From Helichrysum umbraculigerum (taxonomy: Eukaryota; Streptophyta; Magnoliopsida; Asterales; Asteraceae), in the NCBI GenBank assembly GCA_949592205.1, contig CATIUR010000004.1, forward strand, positions 11,545,501 through 11,609,500: 64,000 nucleotides of DNA, written 5' to 3'. The position numbers and the translations under genes are program-made. The number at the start of each line of letters is the position of its first letter. Within the stretch, counting starts at the first letter, position 1. Shown piece by piece: positions 28,701-40,836 of the stretch. Under the pieces are notes generated by a model. The model saw only the letters and a program-made list of their open reading frames with translations, was not told the origin of the DNA and ran no database searches.

Positions 28701-29703
28701 GTTGCTAGATTGACGGGATCTAGTGTTGAATGATTGGGTGGTTAAAGTTGTATAATTTTCTAATGGCTTGTGATTAGTAGTTTATGATTGTAAGGTTGAG
28801 TTGAAATAACTGGTTGCTAAGAATAGATTTTGATGTCTTACCAGTCTAATAGTATATAAATTCTAACTTGATGGTTAGTTAGAGTTTGAAGACAAATATT
28901 AGAGTACTGATAGGTGTACTGGAATGTATAATCACTAGTGTTGTGATTATTGTTTGAGCAATAGTTGTTGTCAACTTTGATGTTGTTGACAATTGATAGG
29001 TAGTAATGAAAGGAATTACAAGTGGAAATAAGTCAATGTAGAGGTTGGTTGATTGTAGGTAAGATTGATTGTAGTACTTTTGTTGATTGAGCAAAGTACT
29101 TGTTGATTGTAGTTTTACCTACTGAGTGTGACCTCTGCTTTGCTTATTAAGGTGATATGAATCTGGATTACTTTTAAGTAAAGAATTTCATATGATTGAA
29201 ATGATATGTGAACATTATAGGTTGTTCAAAAGAGCATAGGTATGAAACTTTTGGATGAAAAGCTGACCTAGATTTGAATTTCAGATCTTTGATGGTAAAG
29301 ACTTAAGATTTTGATCTGTATATTAGACTGATTGTTGGTCGTGAGCTGAATTATATTTCAATGTTGCTAGGTACATTGGGGTTTAATAAACACTATTGTT
29401 GGGATATTGTTGCTGCTGTTTTATTGTTAACAGTGATGAACAGTGAGAATAGGTTAAAGATTTTAGCATGTTGCTAATTTCGGGTTGCATAAACCTATTA
29501 AGTAATGTTAAGTGATTGTAGGTTTCACTTGTTAAAGTAAGTGTTTGTCTATAAGATATATCTGATTGATGATATTGATTAGATGCACTGTATGTGTGCA
29601 TAGGAAAAGATAGAAGCATGTACATTTGGATATGTGCATGTGGAAAGAATTCAAACAGTCTAAGTATAGTTGTAAGTTGCTATTGAGGACAAATGTATGT
29701 TAA
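25792..29703 (+). other. Element C non-coding interior, C-poor sense strand
   Basis: 3.9 kb without a recognisable coding region on either strand; the few frames of 70-80 codons match nothing. The plus (sense) strand is depleted in cytosine: a hand count of five scattered 60-base lines gave 26 C against 67 G. Short words such as TTGATTG, GTTGATT and TTGAATGA recur. It ends at the insertion point of element B (29703) and resumes for 80 bp at 40757. Confidence 0.75.
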
Positions 29704-30399
29704 TGTGACACCCCACCCCTCGCGATGGCCCTATGGGCTCGAGGGAGGCGGTGGGCCTGCCACCAGCTGAGGCTTATTGGGCCCTAGGTCTGCAGCCCAA
29801 TGCACCCCAACCCATCACTATTGCTGAGGCCCACCCCTCTATTAGCCAATAGTAGGTTGTTGTGAGACTTGAACTCAAGACCTCACCTTTAATATCAAGT
29901 GTTTCCACTTGATATCACCAATTGAGCTGCAGCTCAATTGGTGATATCAAGTGGAAACACTTGATATTAAAGGTGAGGTCTTGAGTTCAAGTCTCACAAC
30001 AACCTACTATTGGCTAATAGAGGGGTGGGCCTCAGCAATAGTGATGGGTTGGGGTGCATTGGGCTGCAGACCTAGGGCCCAATAAGCCTCAGCTGGTGGC
30101 AGGCCCACCGCCTCCCTCGAGCCCATAGGGCCATCGCGAGGGGTGGGGTGTCACAGAAAAAGTGCACTTTTTCTGTGACACCCCACCCCTCGCGATGGCC
30201 CTATGGGCTCGAGGGAGGCGGTGAGCCTGCCACCAGCTGAGGCTTATTGGGCCCTAGGTCTGCAGCCCAATGCACCCCAACCCATCACTATTGCTGAGGC
30301 CTTACCTCTATTAGCCAATAGTAGGTTGTTGTGAGGCTTGAACTCAAGACCTCACCTTAAATATCAAGTGTTTCCACTTGATATCACCAATTGAGCTGC
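29704..30399. mobile_element. Triple inverted SINE-like block
   Basis: Three copies of a roughly 226-bp unit, alternately inverted: 29704-29929, its perfect or near-perfect mirror 29930-30155, an 18-bp palindromic spacer (30156-30173), then 30174-30399. Read on the plus strand, the middle copy starts with an A-box-like CAGCTCAATTGG (29930-29941) and has a B-box-like GTTCAAGTC (29985-29993). These are internal Pol III promoter elements of a tRNA-derived SINE. The third copy has several substitutions and small indels. It abuts the LTR of element B exactly, and B's 5-bp target duplication lies outside this block. Confidence 0.7.
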
Positions 30400-32783
30400 T
30401 GTAACACCCCCAAATTTGATGATTTGCGGAAGCTTGATTTGGGTGTTACTAATCAATAACAAAGCACAAAGATAAATAGCAAACGACTCTATATGCGTCG
30501 TTTTAACAAAATATATTGATAACTGAAATGTTTACAACATTTATAGCTTTACATAGCTCGAGTTTAAATAAAATGAGATTTCAGTACATAAGTACTTGTA
30601 CAAAAAATACTAATGCAAGAAAATCTCAATCGTCTGTATGCTGACTCGAGCTAAATCCTGAAGCAGAAACATCCTACTGCTGGGTACCTGCGATATATGC
30701 TAAAAGGTCAGCTATAAAGCTGGTGAGCTCACAGGTTTGAAATCAAGTAATATCGTATGAACCGCAAGATTTAAAAATGAATTGCATCCAGCAATTAAAT
30801 AATGAATTGCATCCAGCAATTAAATAATGAATTGCATCCAGCAATTTAATGATAATCATCGTGTATACAGCCATGAGCACATAGTTGAGCTTAACTCGAG
30901 GGCCGGGTCCCCTATAGAGAATTCCGGGCGAGGTGCCTCCACGAATGCCTAATCAACACTCGTCTTCCCAAATATTAGTACGTCCGTTTACCCGGTTAGT
31001 GCATGCTAACCCGAACGAGGAGGGTCAATCCTATATGGTACCATATACTAATATTCACGCTACAACGTATTAACAACTATGCTGACGGAGGACTTTAAAA
31101 TGATTAGTTTCGAAAAACTCATGTAGTATATGAAAAGTTGGTACTTGCGTTCACATGTTAAAAGTTGAGCAGTATATCACACCCCTGAGTAAAACAGTAA
31201 AAAGAGGGGCTATGAGACTCACCTGAGTCTGTAAGCGTTTAAACAAACGTAAGTTGATTAGCCGAAATGAAGTCCAAAGACTTGTAACCTGAGGGTGTCC
31301 ACGACACGCGATGGTTATAATATGATTGGGTATCTCAAAAGATCACCCCAGTAGTTGTTCATCCAACTATAATGTCCAAATCTCCACTATTTGGTTGATA
31401 AGTTTAAGTGTTTGAAAAGTGTACAGCCCGTTGGTGACGAGTTTGAAATAATAATCTTTAAGTATTATTATCAAGTTATCGATGTTTTGCACTTACAAAA
31501 GTGTCCCCAAGTGTTTTGGAAGTCGTATCGTATAAGGATTTGAGGTTGTAAAAGTTCGACACTTAGTGAAATTAAAGTTTGAAAACCTGCTGTTTTATGC
31601 GACGTTGGGTGCGACGTCGCAGGTAGGATTGCGACGTTGAGCATGACGTCGCTAAAGGCGACGTTTCGCAATTTAATGCGACGTAGGGTGCTGCGTCGCT
31701 AATGCGACGTAGGTGATTTCTGCGACGTAGGGGTTTACGTCGCTAAATGCGACGTAGTGAGGTATTGGCGACGTTAAGGGTGACGTCGCTATATGCGACG
31801 TCGCAATTTAATGCGACGTTGTGACTGACGTCGCACCATGCGACGTCACGAGGGGTTTTGCGACGTAGAAGCTGACGTCGCATAAATTCTGGGCCAAATG
31901 CGACGTAGCGGTCTGTTGGCCGGAAAATGTGTCGAAAACGAGTTTTTCGGTTTCCGTTCGGTCCAAAACTTTTACCCAACCCTTATAGGGACATTATAAG
32001 TTGTTACAAACTACTAACAAGTGAAAACATTTAAAAACGAGAGATTTCGGGAATTGTCGGAAACTTACAAGGTGTCGGATTAAAAATCCGAAAAGATAGG
32101 ATGATAGATCGTGTCGCGGTGGTCGTTTTCTTCCAAAAGAGTAGTAGGATCCAAGGCCGTTTGATACGTTTATTTTGCGTTTTTGAGGGAATTTGGAGGT
32201 GGTGGTGGTTGGTGTAATTGAAAGAAAAGAGAGAAAAGAAGAAAGAGAATTGAAAGAAATGAGAAAAGAGAGTGGGAAATGGGAGGTTATCCTCCCATTT
32301 TTCGCCCCGTGTTCCCGCTCCGTGCGGTGTTCGTTTGCTCCGTCGTTTAAACGTTAAATAATCATTTTATATATTAATTGGTACATTTTAAATACAAATT
32401 ATTACGCGATATTTTATTTAATTATTTTACAATTAAGTTTACGTTTGAGTTATAAATGTAAGTTAGTTTATTTAGTTTGCGCGTTTTACATTTTAAATTG
32501 TGTAACTTTCTGATTGTACGATATGAATAAGTACGAAATATTATTATAATAATATTTTTGACATAACAACGTTATTTAATAAAATTTGTCACCAACGTCC
32601 ATATAAAATTGAATCGAAATACATTCGATTTAAATTGCGTACGATTTGACCACATCGCATTTTCATATATATTCAACAATATATATATAATTCGATACAT
32701 TAATTAGCCTAACAAGGAACTAATTACATGTATTAACACATGATTAGGCACTAATTACTAGTCCTAATTTGGCGGGTGTTACA
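30400..32783 (-). repeat. Element B 3' LTR
   Basis: 2384 bp. Contains a dyad array of GCGACGT/ACGTCGC (31599-31907) and three GAATTGCATCCAGCAATT-type units (about 30779-30848). Confidence 0.95.
31599..31907. promoter_or_regulatory. GCGACGT/ACGTCGC dyad array in element B LTR
   Basis: Same motif class and same relative LTR position as in element D. It includes full palindromes GCGACGTCGC. It is repeated at 39567-39875 in the other LTR. Frames read through it are not genes. Confidence 0.55.
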
Positions 32784-32817
32784 TTCTCCCCCTGTTAGAA
32801 GAATTTCGTCCCGAAAT

Positions 32818-35800
32818 TTAGCTCGAAGTCGTGTTGGATGTGAAATCAGTGAAGAGTTGAGGATATTTGAGTCGCATTTGGTCTTCCCGTTCCCAGGTGA
32901 ATTCCGGACCACGCCGCGAATTCCATCTGACCTTGACGATGGGAATACGACTTTGTTTCAGTTGTTTGACCTCACGGTCCATAATTTCAGCGGGTTCCTC
33001 AACGAAGTGAAGTTTATCGTCAACACGAATTTCATCTAATGGAATGATAAGTGTCTCATCAGACAGACACTTCTTCAGATTTGAAATATGAAAAGTAGGG
33101 TGCACGCTGCTGAGTTCGGATGGCAGCTGCAATCGATAAGCTACGGGGCCAATCCGTTCGAGGATCTCAAAAGGCCCGATGTACCGGGGATTCAACTTCC
33201 CGCGTTTGCCAAAACGGATGACGCCTTTCCAAGGCGATACTTTTAAGAGAACTCGATCCCCAACTTGGAACTCGAGTGGTTTGCGTCTCACGTCAGCATA
33301 ACTTTTCTGACGATCACGTGCGGTTTTGAGTCTGTTTTGGATTTCCACAATTTTCTCAGTGGTGGCGTGAATGAGTTCAGGACCAGTGAGCTGACTATCT
33401 CCCACTTCAGTCCAACAGATCGGTGATCGGCACTTACGACCGTACAGTGCCTCAAAAGGTGCAACCTTAATGCTGGCGTGATAACTGTTATTGTACGAGA
33501 ATTCGCACAACGGTAGATGTTTTTCCCAGTTTGTACCGAAATCAACTACGCAGGCGCGTAGCATATCTTCCAAGGTTTGAATGGTTCGTTCACTTTGGCC
33601 ATCGGTTTGAGGATGATACGCGGTACTCATATCGAGACGGGTACCCAATGCTTTCTGAAGTGATTGCCAAAAGTGAGAGGTGAAACGGGCATCTCTGTCA
33701 GAGATGATCGAGATTGGAACACCGTGATGGGAAACGATTTCCTTGATGTATATCTGTGTGAGGCGTTCCATTTTATCGCTTTCCTTGATTGCCAGGAAAT
33801 GAGCAGATTTGGTGAGGCGGTCAACGATCACCCAAATGGTATCGCAACCGTTCGACGACTTGGGTAGTTTGGTTATGAAATCCATGGCAATTTGATCCCA
33901 TTTCCATTCAGGGATTTCAGGTTGTTGGAGTAAACCGGGAGGTTTCTGATGTTCGGTTTTGACCTTCGAGCAAGTAAGACACTTGCTGACATAAGTGGCG
34001 ATTTCGGCTTTCATGTTTGGCCACCAATAAAATTCCTTGATACCGTGGTACATCTTATCGGATCCGGGATGAATAGAATATTTAGACTTGTGAGCCTCGT
34101 CCATCACCAAGTCTCTTAGGTTCCCGAAACTGGGCAACCAGATTCGGTTTGAGAAATACCTAATCCCGTTAGGTCTGATTTCGAATTGTTTGTCAATGCC
34201 CCGCAAGGCTTCATTTTTGATGTTTTCGGATTTCAGGGCTTCGATCTGAGCGGTATGAATTTGAATGGTAAGATCGTTGTGAATGGTCATACTGAGGGCT
34301 CGGACTCGAAGTGGTTTAGGTCGTTCCTTTCGACTGAGGGCATCGGCTACAACATTAGCCTTCCCTGGATGGTACTTGATCTCACAATCGTAATCGGTAA
34401 GCAACTCGACCCAACGACGTTGCCTCATATTGAGATCCTTCTGATCGAAGATATGTTGGAGACTTTTGTGGTCGGTAAAGATAGTGCACTTAGTGCCGTA
34501 GAGATAATGTCTCCAGATTTTGAGAGCAAAAACGACAGCTCCGAGTTCGAGGTCATGAGTGGTGTAGTTCTTTTCGTGAATTTTTAGCTGTCGTGAGGCA
34601 TAAGCAATGACCTTGTCTCGTTGCATCAACACGCAACCGAGACCTTGGTGAGAAGCATCGCAGTATACCACGAAGTCATCGGTGCCTTCGGGTAGTGATA
34701 GAATTGGAGCACTGCAAAGCTTTTGTTTCAGAAGTTGGAACGCTGACTCTTGTTTCTCGGTCCAATCGAACCTTTTGTCCTTCTGTGTCAGTACCGTGAG
34801 TGGTTGAGCTATTTTGGAGAAATTCTCGATAAATCGTCGATAATACCCAGCAAGACCCAAGAATTGTCGTACTTCAGTTGCAGAGGTGGGTGCTTGCCAG
34901 TCTTTGATAGCCTCGATCTTCGATGGGTCCACGTGAATTCCCTGACTGTCGATCACGTGACCAAGAAATTGAACGGTTTGGATCCAGAACTCACACTTAG
35001 AGAATTTAGCGTAAAGCTCCTCGTGTCTAAGTAGTTCAAGGATGGTCTTAAGGTGTTGCGCATGTTCTTGCTCGTTGCGCGAGTAAATGAGTATGTCATC
35101 GATAAAGACAATGACAAACTTATCGAGGTAAGGTTTGCACACCCGGTTCATGAGGTCCATGAATACAGCCGGTGCGTTGGTTAGACCAAAGGGCATCACT
35201 TGGAATTCGTAGTGCCCGTAACGAGTTCTGAAAGCAGTTTTTGGAATATCGGCGTCGCGAACTCGTAACTGATGATAACCTGATCGCAGGTCGATTTTTG
35301 AGTAGAAACTTGAACCCTGAAGTTGGTCGAATAGATCATCAATGCGAGGAAGTGGATAACGGTTCTTGACGGTCAATTTATTCAACTCTCGATAGTCAAT
35401 GCACATTCGGAATGAACCGTCCTTCTTTTTGACAAATAAGACCGGAGCTCCCCAAGGTGAAGAACTCGGTCTAATGAATCCTCGATCCAGCAGTTCCTGT
35501 AACTGAGAGGACAACTCCTGAAGTTCGGATGGGGCTAAACGGTATGGTGCGCGGGCCACCGGTGCGGCACCCGGCACGAGATCGATTGAGAACTCAACCT
35601 GTCTAGGCGGAGGTAGACCAGGTAATTCTTCCGGAAAGACTTCGGGAAAGTCTCTAACAATCGGCACATCCTCAAGTCGCTTCTCCTCCGACTTCTTCTC
35701 GGTAATGTGTGCGAGTATGGCAGGGTAACCCTTTCTCAGAAATTTTCGGGTTTTTAAACAGGAGATTATATTGAGTCCCGTCCCACCGGTCTCCCCCTGT

Positions 35801-37263
35801 ATGATCAAGGTTCCACCGACGGCGAGTGGGATACGGACGATCTTATCGTGACAAATGATTTCAGCTCGATGTTTGGACAACCAGTCCATTCCAATAATGA
35901 CGTCGAAACTTCCGATTTCAATGGGTATAAGGTCGATCGAAAAGATTTCGTCAGCTAGGTTTAAAGTGCAATTAGGTATCACACTGGTGGTTTCTACAAG
36001 TTTTCCATTGGCTAGCTCTACAGTGTACTTAACATCTAAGGCAACAGGAGTGATGTCAAGTAATGGGCAAAAATCATCGGAGATAAAGCTTCTATCAGCA
36101 CCAGTATCAAATAGAACAGAAGCAGTTAAGTTGTTGAGGAGGAACATACCCGAGACCACATTCGGGTCCTGGCGGGCGTCCCCAGATTTGATGACGAAAG
36201 CTCTGCTGCGAGTGTTGTTGTTGTTGTTGCGGTTGTTGTTGTTGTTGTTCTTCAGTCTTGGGCACGAGTCCCTGAAATGCCCAGGTTTCCCACACTCAAA
36301 GCATACTTTGGGTGGTCTGGTGTTGTTGTTGGAATTGTTGTTGGCAGGTGAGCGGCAATCTTTGGTGAGGTGGCCGTACCTCTTGCAGTTGTTGCAAAAG
36401 GGACCACAGGAACCCTCATGGTGTCGGCTGCACTTGGGACAATATGGTTTGCTCCCAGTGTAACCCCGGATGATATCAGTGGTGGTGTTGTAGGCTTTGA
36501 TAGTGTCGGGTTTCTTGTTTTGTTGGTTGGAGGGGTTGTTGTGGTAGTCAGACCACTTGCGTTTGTTGTTTTGGGATGATGAAGTGGGTTGTTCAGAATC
36601 TTGACTCATAGACATCAGGTCTTGGGCCAATGAGATTGCACCGTCAATGGTGGTTGGTTTGGAAGAGATGACGTGTCCCCGAACAAAATCAGGGAGACCA
36701 AGGGCGTACTTCCTGATTTTATCAGGTTCAGTGCTCACCATAGCTGGGCGGAGGGCAGCTAGTTGTTGAAACCTGGTGGTATAACCATCGATGTCACCAC
36801 CCTGAACCTTTAAGTTCCAGAACTCCTCATCCAGCTTTTGGAGTTTGGCGATAGAGCAGTACTTGGCAGTGAGTTTGGCTTTCAATTCCTCCCAAGTGAT
36901 TTGGTAGGCAATGTCAGCACCCACTGATTGGGTATATGAATTCCACCAAGAGTGGGCATCATCTTCAAGAGAGCAGGTGGCGAAGTTTACTTTGTCGTTC
37001 TCCGCGCATTTGCTGACACGGAAAACAGTTTCCATTTTCTCGAACCATCTGATTAGTCCGATGGCTCCTTCAGAACCCTTGAAACTCGAGGGTTTGCAGC
37101 TTTGAAAGTCCTTGTAAGAACAAGGTTTGGTGGTAGAGGTTCCAGCGGTATCGCTGTTTCTTGTGGAGTTTGGTGGGGTATTCCGAGCCAAGGCTTCAGT
37201 AACAGCCTGGGTTATGAGCGAGGTAATCTGTGCATCGGTGTAAGGTCTGGTCTTTGGCGGCAT
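32818..37263 (-). CDS. Element B Gag-Pol polyprotein with chromodomain
   Basis: 1481 aa in one uninterrupted frame starting [12 protein letters not shown]. Order: Gag about 55-190; Cys/His region 275-303 and zinc knuckle [14 protein letters not shown] at 321-334; protease DTGA at 386-389; reverse transcriptase about 575-755 with FIDD (Asp722, Asp723); RNase H with Asp869, Glu906, Asp931, Asp974. Integrase follows with zinc ligands His1065, His1073, Cys1095, Cys1098 and catalytic Asp1128, Asp1189, Glu1225 (35-residue spacing). [11 protein letters not shown] segment (about 1363) and a C-terminal chromodomain (about 1412-1471) end it. The protein makes the virus-like particle, copies the RNA and integrates the cDNA; the chromodomain is thought to steer integration to modified chromatin. 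Gag and Pol share one frame without a visible frameshift. Confidence 0.96.
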   Translation of the reverse strand: MPPKTRPYTDAQITSLITQAVTEALARNTPPNSTRNSDTAGTSTTKPCSYKDFQSCKPSSFKGSEGAIGLIRWFEKMETVFRVSKCAENDKVNFATCSLEDDAHSWWNSYTQSVGADIAYQITWEELKAKLTAKYCSIAKLQKLDEEFWNLKVQGGDIDGYTTRFQQLAALRPAMVSTEPDKIRKYALGLPDFVRGHVISSKPTTIDGAISLAQDLMSMSQDSEQPTSSSQNNKRKWSDYHNNPSNQQNKKPDTIKAYNTTTDIIRGYTGSKPYCPKCSRHHEGSCGPFCNNCKRYGHLTKDCRSPANNNSNNNTRPPKVCFECGKPGHFRDSCPRLKNNNNNNRNNNNNTRSRAFVIKSGDARQDPNVVSGMFLLNNLTASVLFDTGADRSFISDDFCPLLDITPVALDVKYTVELANGKLVETTSVIPNCTLNLADEIFSIDLIPIEIGSFDVIIGMDWLSKHRAEIICHDKIVRIPLAVGGTLIIQGETGGTGLNIISCLKTRKFLRKGYPAILAHITEKKSEEKRLEDVPIVRDFPEVFPEELPGLPPPRQVEFSIDLVPGAAPVARAPYRLAPSELQELSSQLQELLDRGFIRPSSSPWGAPVLFVKKKDGSFRMCIDYRELNKLTVKNRYPLPRIDDLFDQLQGSSFYSKIDLRSGYHQLRVRDADIPKTAFRTRYGHYEFQVMPFGLTNAPAVFMDLMNRVCKPYLDKFVIVFIDDILIYSRNEQEHAQHLKTILELLRHEELYAKFSKCEFWIQTVQFLGHVIDSQGIHVDPSKIEAIKDWQAPTSATEVRQFLGLAGYYRRFIENFSKIAQPLTVLTQKDKRFDWTEKQESAFQLLKQKLCSAPILSLPEGTDDFVVYCDASHQGLGCVLMQRDKVIAYASRQLKIHEKNYTTHDLELGAVVFALKIWRHYLYGTKCTIFTDHKSLQHIFDQKDLNMRQRRWVELLTDYDCEIKYHPGKANVVADALSRKERPKPLRVRALSMTIHNDLTIQIHTAQIEALKSENIKNEALRGIDKQFEIRPNGIRYFSNRIWLPSFGNLRDLVMDEAHKSKYSIHPGSDKMYHGIKEFYWWPNMKAEIATYVSKCLTCSKVKTEHQKPPGLLQQPEIPEWKWDQIAMDFITKLPKSSNGCDTIWVIVDRLTKSAHFLAIKESDKMERLTQIYIKEIVSHHGVPISIISDRDARFTSHFWQSLQKALGTRLDMSTAYHPQTDGQSERTIQTLEDMLRACVVDFGTNWEKHLPLCEFSYNNSYHASIKVAPFEALYGRKCRSPICWTEVGDSQLTGPELIHATTEKIVEIQNRLKTARDRQKSYADVRRKPLEFQVGDRVLLKVSPWKGVIRFGKRGKLNPRYIGPFEILERIGPVAYRLQLPSELSSVHPTFHISNLKKCLSDETLIIPLDEIRVDDKLHFVEEPAEIMDREVKQLKQSRIPIVKVRWNSRRGPEFTWEREDQMRLKYPQLFTDFTSNTTSS

Positions 37264-37553
37264 GATTCTTCAATAAAAGAAATGAAGATACATGAGATTT
37301 TGCAAGAAAGTTGTATTTATCTCAGATGTACATGTATAAAAGCAGCAATACATAACATCAACAGGAAAAATGGCAATTAATATGAGTCGAGAACAACAAG
37401 GAATACTTAATGGATGATACGAGTTCAAAGGTTACATCCTACAGATGTATTACAAAAGATGTCGGGAATTGTTACATCCGACCGAATTATAGAGTAGCGC
37501 GTAGATAGTTACTAGATTACAGGGTAGATTACAAGACTAAGACTACACTAGTC

Positions 37554-38039
37554 TTAACGTAGATTAATTTGTTCCATCATCGTGACAAGACGGTCCACAG
37601 TGTTTGCAAGCCTGCTAGCTTGTCGGGCGTTGTCTTCTGCTAGTGCTAGTCGTTGTGTTAGTCCACGCGCATATTCTTCTGCCTCAAGTGAGCGTTGCAC
37701 ACATTCATCCATCCTTTGTTGCAGAAGGGCATTTTCCACCCTTATTTCTATTATTTGGTTGCGAAGGACATCCATGTTGTTGTTTGTGGTTTCAAGGTCA
37801 TCGGAGACTTGTTCTATGCGTTCGAGGGATGTAAGTCTCCAGTTTTCGTTGGTTTCCTGCAACACTACATCCATGGTGCGAAGTCGTTGCTCGTGTTGGT
37901 TCACCCTAGCGGCTAAGGCCGGCAAGGCGGAGTGAGTGGGGTACGGGCCAGCTCGAGGCAACCTGGAGTTCCTCCTTGCTACCCTTGGGTTCTGCGACCC
38001 GGATTGAGAACGAGATGAATTTGATGGTGTGTTTGCCAT
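37554..38039 (-). CDS. Element B extra ORF upstream of gag (coiled-coil-like)
   Basis: 161 aa, starting MANTPSNSSRSQSG, between the primer-binding site and gag (290 nt upstream of the gag ATG). The first about 40 residues are Ser/Arg/Pro-rich. Residues from about 45 to the end are charged and look helical, with leucines and isoleucines spaced as in a coiled coil (VSDDLETTNNNMDVLRNQI, VENALLQQRMDECVQ, LANTVDRLVTMMEQI). No enzymatic motif was recognised. The orthologous ORF in element E differs at about ten positions. Over residues 45-81 the DNA differs at about twelve sites, all silent. It is therefore a conserved, probably translated protein of unknown function; a structural or RNA-binding accessory role is only a guess. 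Confidence 0.8.
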   Translation of the reverse strand: MANTPSNSSRSQSGSQNPRVARRNSRLPRAGPYPTHSALPALAARVNQHEQRLRTMDVVLQETNENWRLTSLERIEQVSDDLETTNNNMDVLRNQIIEIRVENALLQQRMDECVQRSLEAEEYARGLTQRLALAEDNARQASRLANTVDRLVTMMEQINLR

Positions 38040-38367
38040 TTCTGATACAAAGCGTTAGTAAGATTGAGGCCTATATTCATATAGTTCCTATATAATATAG
38101 CCTATTGAGTGTCTAGCATAAACATGTTTAAGTCTCGGTTCTCTCGAGGTCAGAGTCTTCTATTGTACCCTGTTCAGCCATAACTACTTTCAGGTCTTAC
38201 ATCATCCTTGCTTAATTGTACATAGTTGATCAGGCTATGTTAAATTAAACTCGTATGCTGTAATCACTGAACCAGTCATACTTAATAAGGAATACGGCCT
38301 AATGGTCATAGTCTAGGCTCACTAAATGCAACCTAGTTCACTATAACCTTAGGCTCTGATACCAATC

Positions 38368-40751
38368 TGTAACACCCCCAAATTTGATGATTTGCGGAAG
38401 CTTGATTTGGGTGTTACTAATCAATAACAAAGCACAAAGATAAATAGCAAACGACTCTATATGCGTCGTTTTAACAAAATATATTGATAACTGAAATGTT
38501 TACAACATTTATAGCTTTACATAGCTCGAGTTTAAATAAAATGAGATTTCAGTACATAAGTACTTGTACAAAATATACTAATGCAAGAAAATCTCAATCG
38601 TCTGTATGCTGACTCGAGCTAAATCCTGAAGCAGAAACATCCTACTGCTGGGTACCTGCGATATATGCTAAAAGGTCAGCTATAAAGCTGGTGAGCTCAC
38701 AGGTTTGAAATCAAGTAATATCGTATGAACCGCAAGATTTAAAAATGAATTGCATCCAGCAATTAAATAATGAATTGCATCCAGCAATTAAATAATGAAT
38801 TGCATCCAGCAATTTAATGATAATCATCGTGTATACAGCCATGAGCACATAGTTGAGCTTAACTCGAGGGCCGGGTCCCCTATAGAGAATTCCGGGCGAG
38901 GTGCCTCCACGAATGCCTAATCAACACTCGTCTTCCCAAATATTAGTACGTCCGTTTACCCGGTTAGTGCATGCTAACCCGAACGAGGAGGGTCAATCCT
39001 ATATGGTACCATATACTAATATTCACGCTACAACGTATTAACAACTATGCTGACGGAGGACTTTAAAATGATTAGTTTCGAAAAACTCATGTAGTATATG
39101 AAAAGTTGGTACTTGCGTTCACATGTTAAAAGTTGAGCAGTATATCACACCCCTGAGTAAAACAGTAAAAAGAGGGGCTATGAGACTCACCTGAGTCTGT
39201 AAGCGTTTAAACAAACGTAAGTTGATTAGCCGAAATGAAGTCCAAAGACTTGTAACCTGAGGGTGTCCACGACACGCGATGGTTATAATATGATTGGGTA
39301 TCTCAAAAGATCACCCCAGTAGTTGTTCATCCAACTATAATGTCCAAATCTCCACTATTTGGTTGATAAGTTTAAGTGTTTGAAAAGTGTACAGCCCGTT
39401 GGTGACGAGTTTGAAATAATAATCTTTAAGTATTATTATCAAGTTATCGATGTTTTGCACTTACAAAAGTGTCCCCAAGTGTTTTGGAAGTCGTATCGTA
39501 TAAGGATTTGAGGTTGTAAAAGTTCGACACTTAGTGAAATTAAAGTTTGAAAACCTGCTGTTTTATGCGACGTTGGGTGCGACGTCGCAGGTAGGATTGC
39601 GACGTTGAGCATGACGTCGCTAAAGGCGACGTTTCGCAATTTAATGCGACGTAGGGTGCTGCGTCGCTAATGCGACGTAGGTGATTTCTGCGACGTAGGG
39701 GTTTACGTCGCTAAATGCGACGTAGTGAGGTATTGGCGACGTTAAGGGTGACGTCGCTATATGCGACGTCGCAATTTAATGCGACGTTGTGACTGACGTC
39801 GCACCATGCGACGTCACGAGGGGTTTTGCGACGTAGAAGCTGACGTCGCATAAATTCTGGGCCAAATGCGACGTAGCGGTCTGTTGGCCGGAAAATGTGT
39901 CGAAAACGAGTTTTTCGGTTTCCGTTCGGTCCAAAACTTTTACCCAACCCTTATAGGGACATTATAAGTTGTTACAAACTACTAACAAGTGAAAACATTT
40001 AAAAACGAGAGATTTCGGGAATTGTCGGAAACTTACAAGGTGTCGGATTAAAAATCCGAAAAGATAGGATGATAGATCGTGTCGCGGTGGTCGTTTTCTT
40101 CCAAAAGAGTAGTAGGATCCAAGGCCGTTTGATACGTTTATTTTGCGTTTTTGAGGGAATTTGGAGGTGGTGGTGGTTGGTGTAATTGAAAGAAAAGAGA
40201 GAAAAGAAGAAAGAGAATTGAAAGAAATGAGAAAAGAGAGTGGGAAATGGGAGGTTATCCTCCCATTTTTCGCCCCGTGTTCCCGCTCCGTGCGGTGTTC
40301 GTTTGCTCCGTCGTTTAAACGTTAAATAATCATTTTATATATTAATTGGTACATTTTAAATACAAATTATTACGCGATATTTTATTTAATTATTTTACAA
40401 TTAAGTTTACGTTTGAGTTATAAATGTAAGTTAGTTTATTTAGTTTGCGCGTTTTACATTTTAAATTGTGTAACTTTCTGATTGTACGATATGAATAAGT
40501 ACGAAATATTATTATAATAATATTTTTGACATAACAACGTTATTTAATAAAATTTGTCACCAACGTCCATATAAAATTGAATCGAAATACATTCGATTTA
40601 AATTGCGTACGATTTGACCACATCGCATTTTCATATATATTCAACAATATATATATAATTCGATACATTAATTAGCCTAACAAGGAACTAATTACATGTA
40701 TTAACACATGATTAGGCACTAATTACTAGTCCTAATTTGGCGGGTGTTACA
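38368..40751 (-). repeat. Element B 5' LTR
   Basis: 2384 bp; dyad array at 39567-39875. Frames seen inside it (about 39439-39947) duplicate those in the other LTR and are not genes. Confidence 0.95.
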
Positions 40752-40836
40752 GTTAAGATATATGTGATTATATCACATTAGTTAAATTGATTGAGGTTAG
40801 ATTTCGGGGACGAAATCTCTTTAAGGGGAGGAGAGT
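40752..40836 (+). other. Element C interior, 3' end with purine tract
   Basis: Starts with the GTTAA target duplication of element B. Includes the conserved-looking TTTCGGGGACGAAATCTC and a purine tract AAGGGGAGGAGAG directly before the 3' LTR. The GACGAAAT string just upstream of the tract is also present in elements B, D and E. Confidence 0.8.

Larger units (their letters stand above)
30400..40751 (-). mobile_element. Element B: full-length Ty3/Gypsy chromovirus
   Basis: Nested in the interior of element C. LTRs are 2384 bp each (30400-32783 and 38368-40751), with TGTAACACCC...GGGTGTTACA ends and only one difference noticed (near 30605/38573). The initiator-Met tRNA primer site is at 38352-38364 and the purine-tract complement at 32784-32796. 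Target duplication GTTAA lies at 40752-40756 and, on the other side, at 29699-29703 beyond the SINE-like block. It encodes an upstream coiled-coil-like ORF and a single Gag-Pol with every catalytic residue checked present. Structure and near-identical LTRs suggest very recent movement. The chromodomain and domain order place it among plant chromoviruses, probably Tekay/Del-like. Confidence 0.95.

Noticed and set aside
29930..30010. A functional tRNA gene
   Set aside because: A- and B-box-like words are present but the acceptor and anticodon stems do not form a tRNA fold; a SINE-like origin fits better.
30774..30850. Tandem GAATTGCATCCAGCAATTAAATAAT units as a minisatellite or regulator
   Set aside because: Only three units in B and two in E on the opposite strand; part of the LTR, with no further evidence of function.
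35855..36463. 202-codon plus-strand frame across element B gag/protease
   Set aside because: Antisense shadow of a strongly biased coding region; the real protein on the minus strand has gag and protease motifs.
37582..37935. Frames antisense to the extra ORF of element B
   Set aside because: Mirror of the conserved minus-strand ORF; the minus-strand frame is the one with silent substitutions and matching partner in E.
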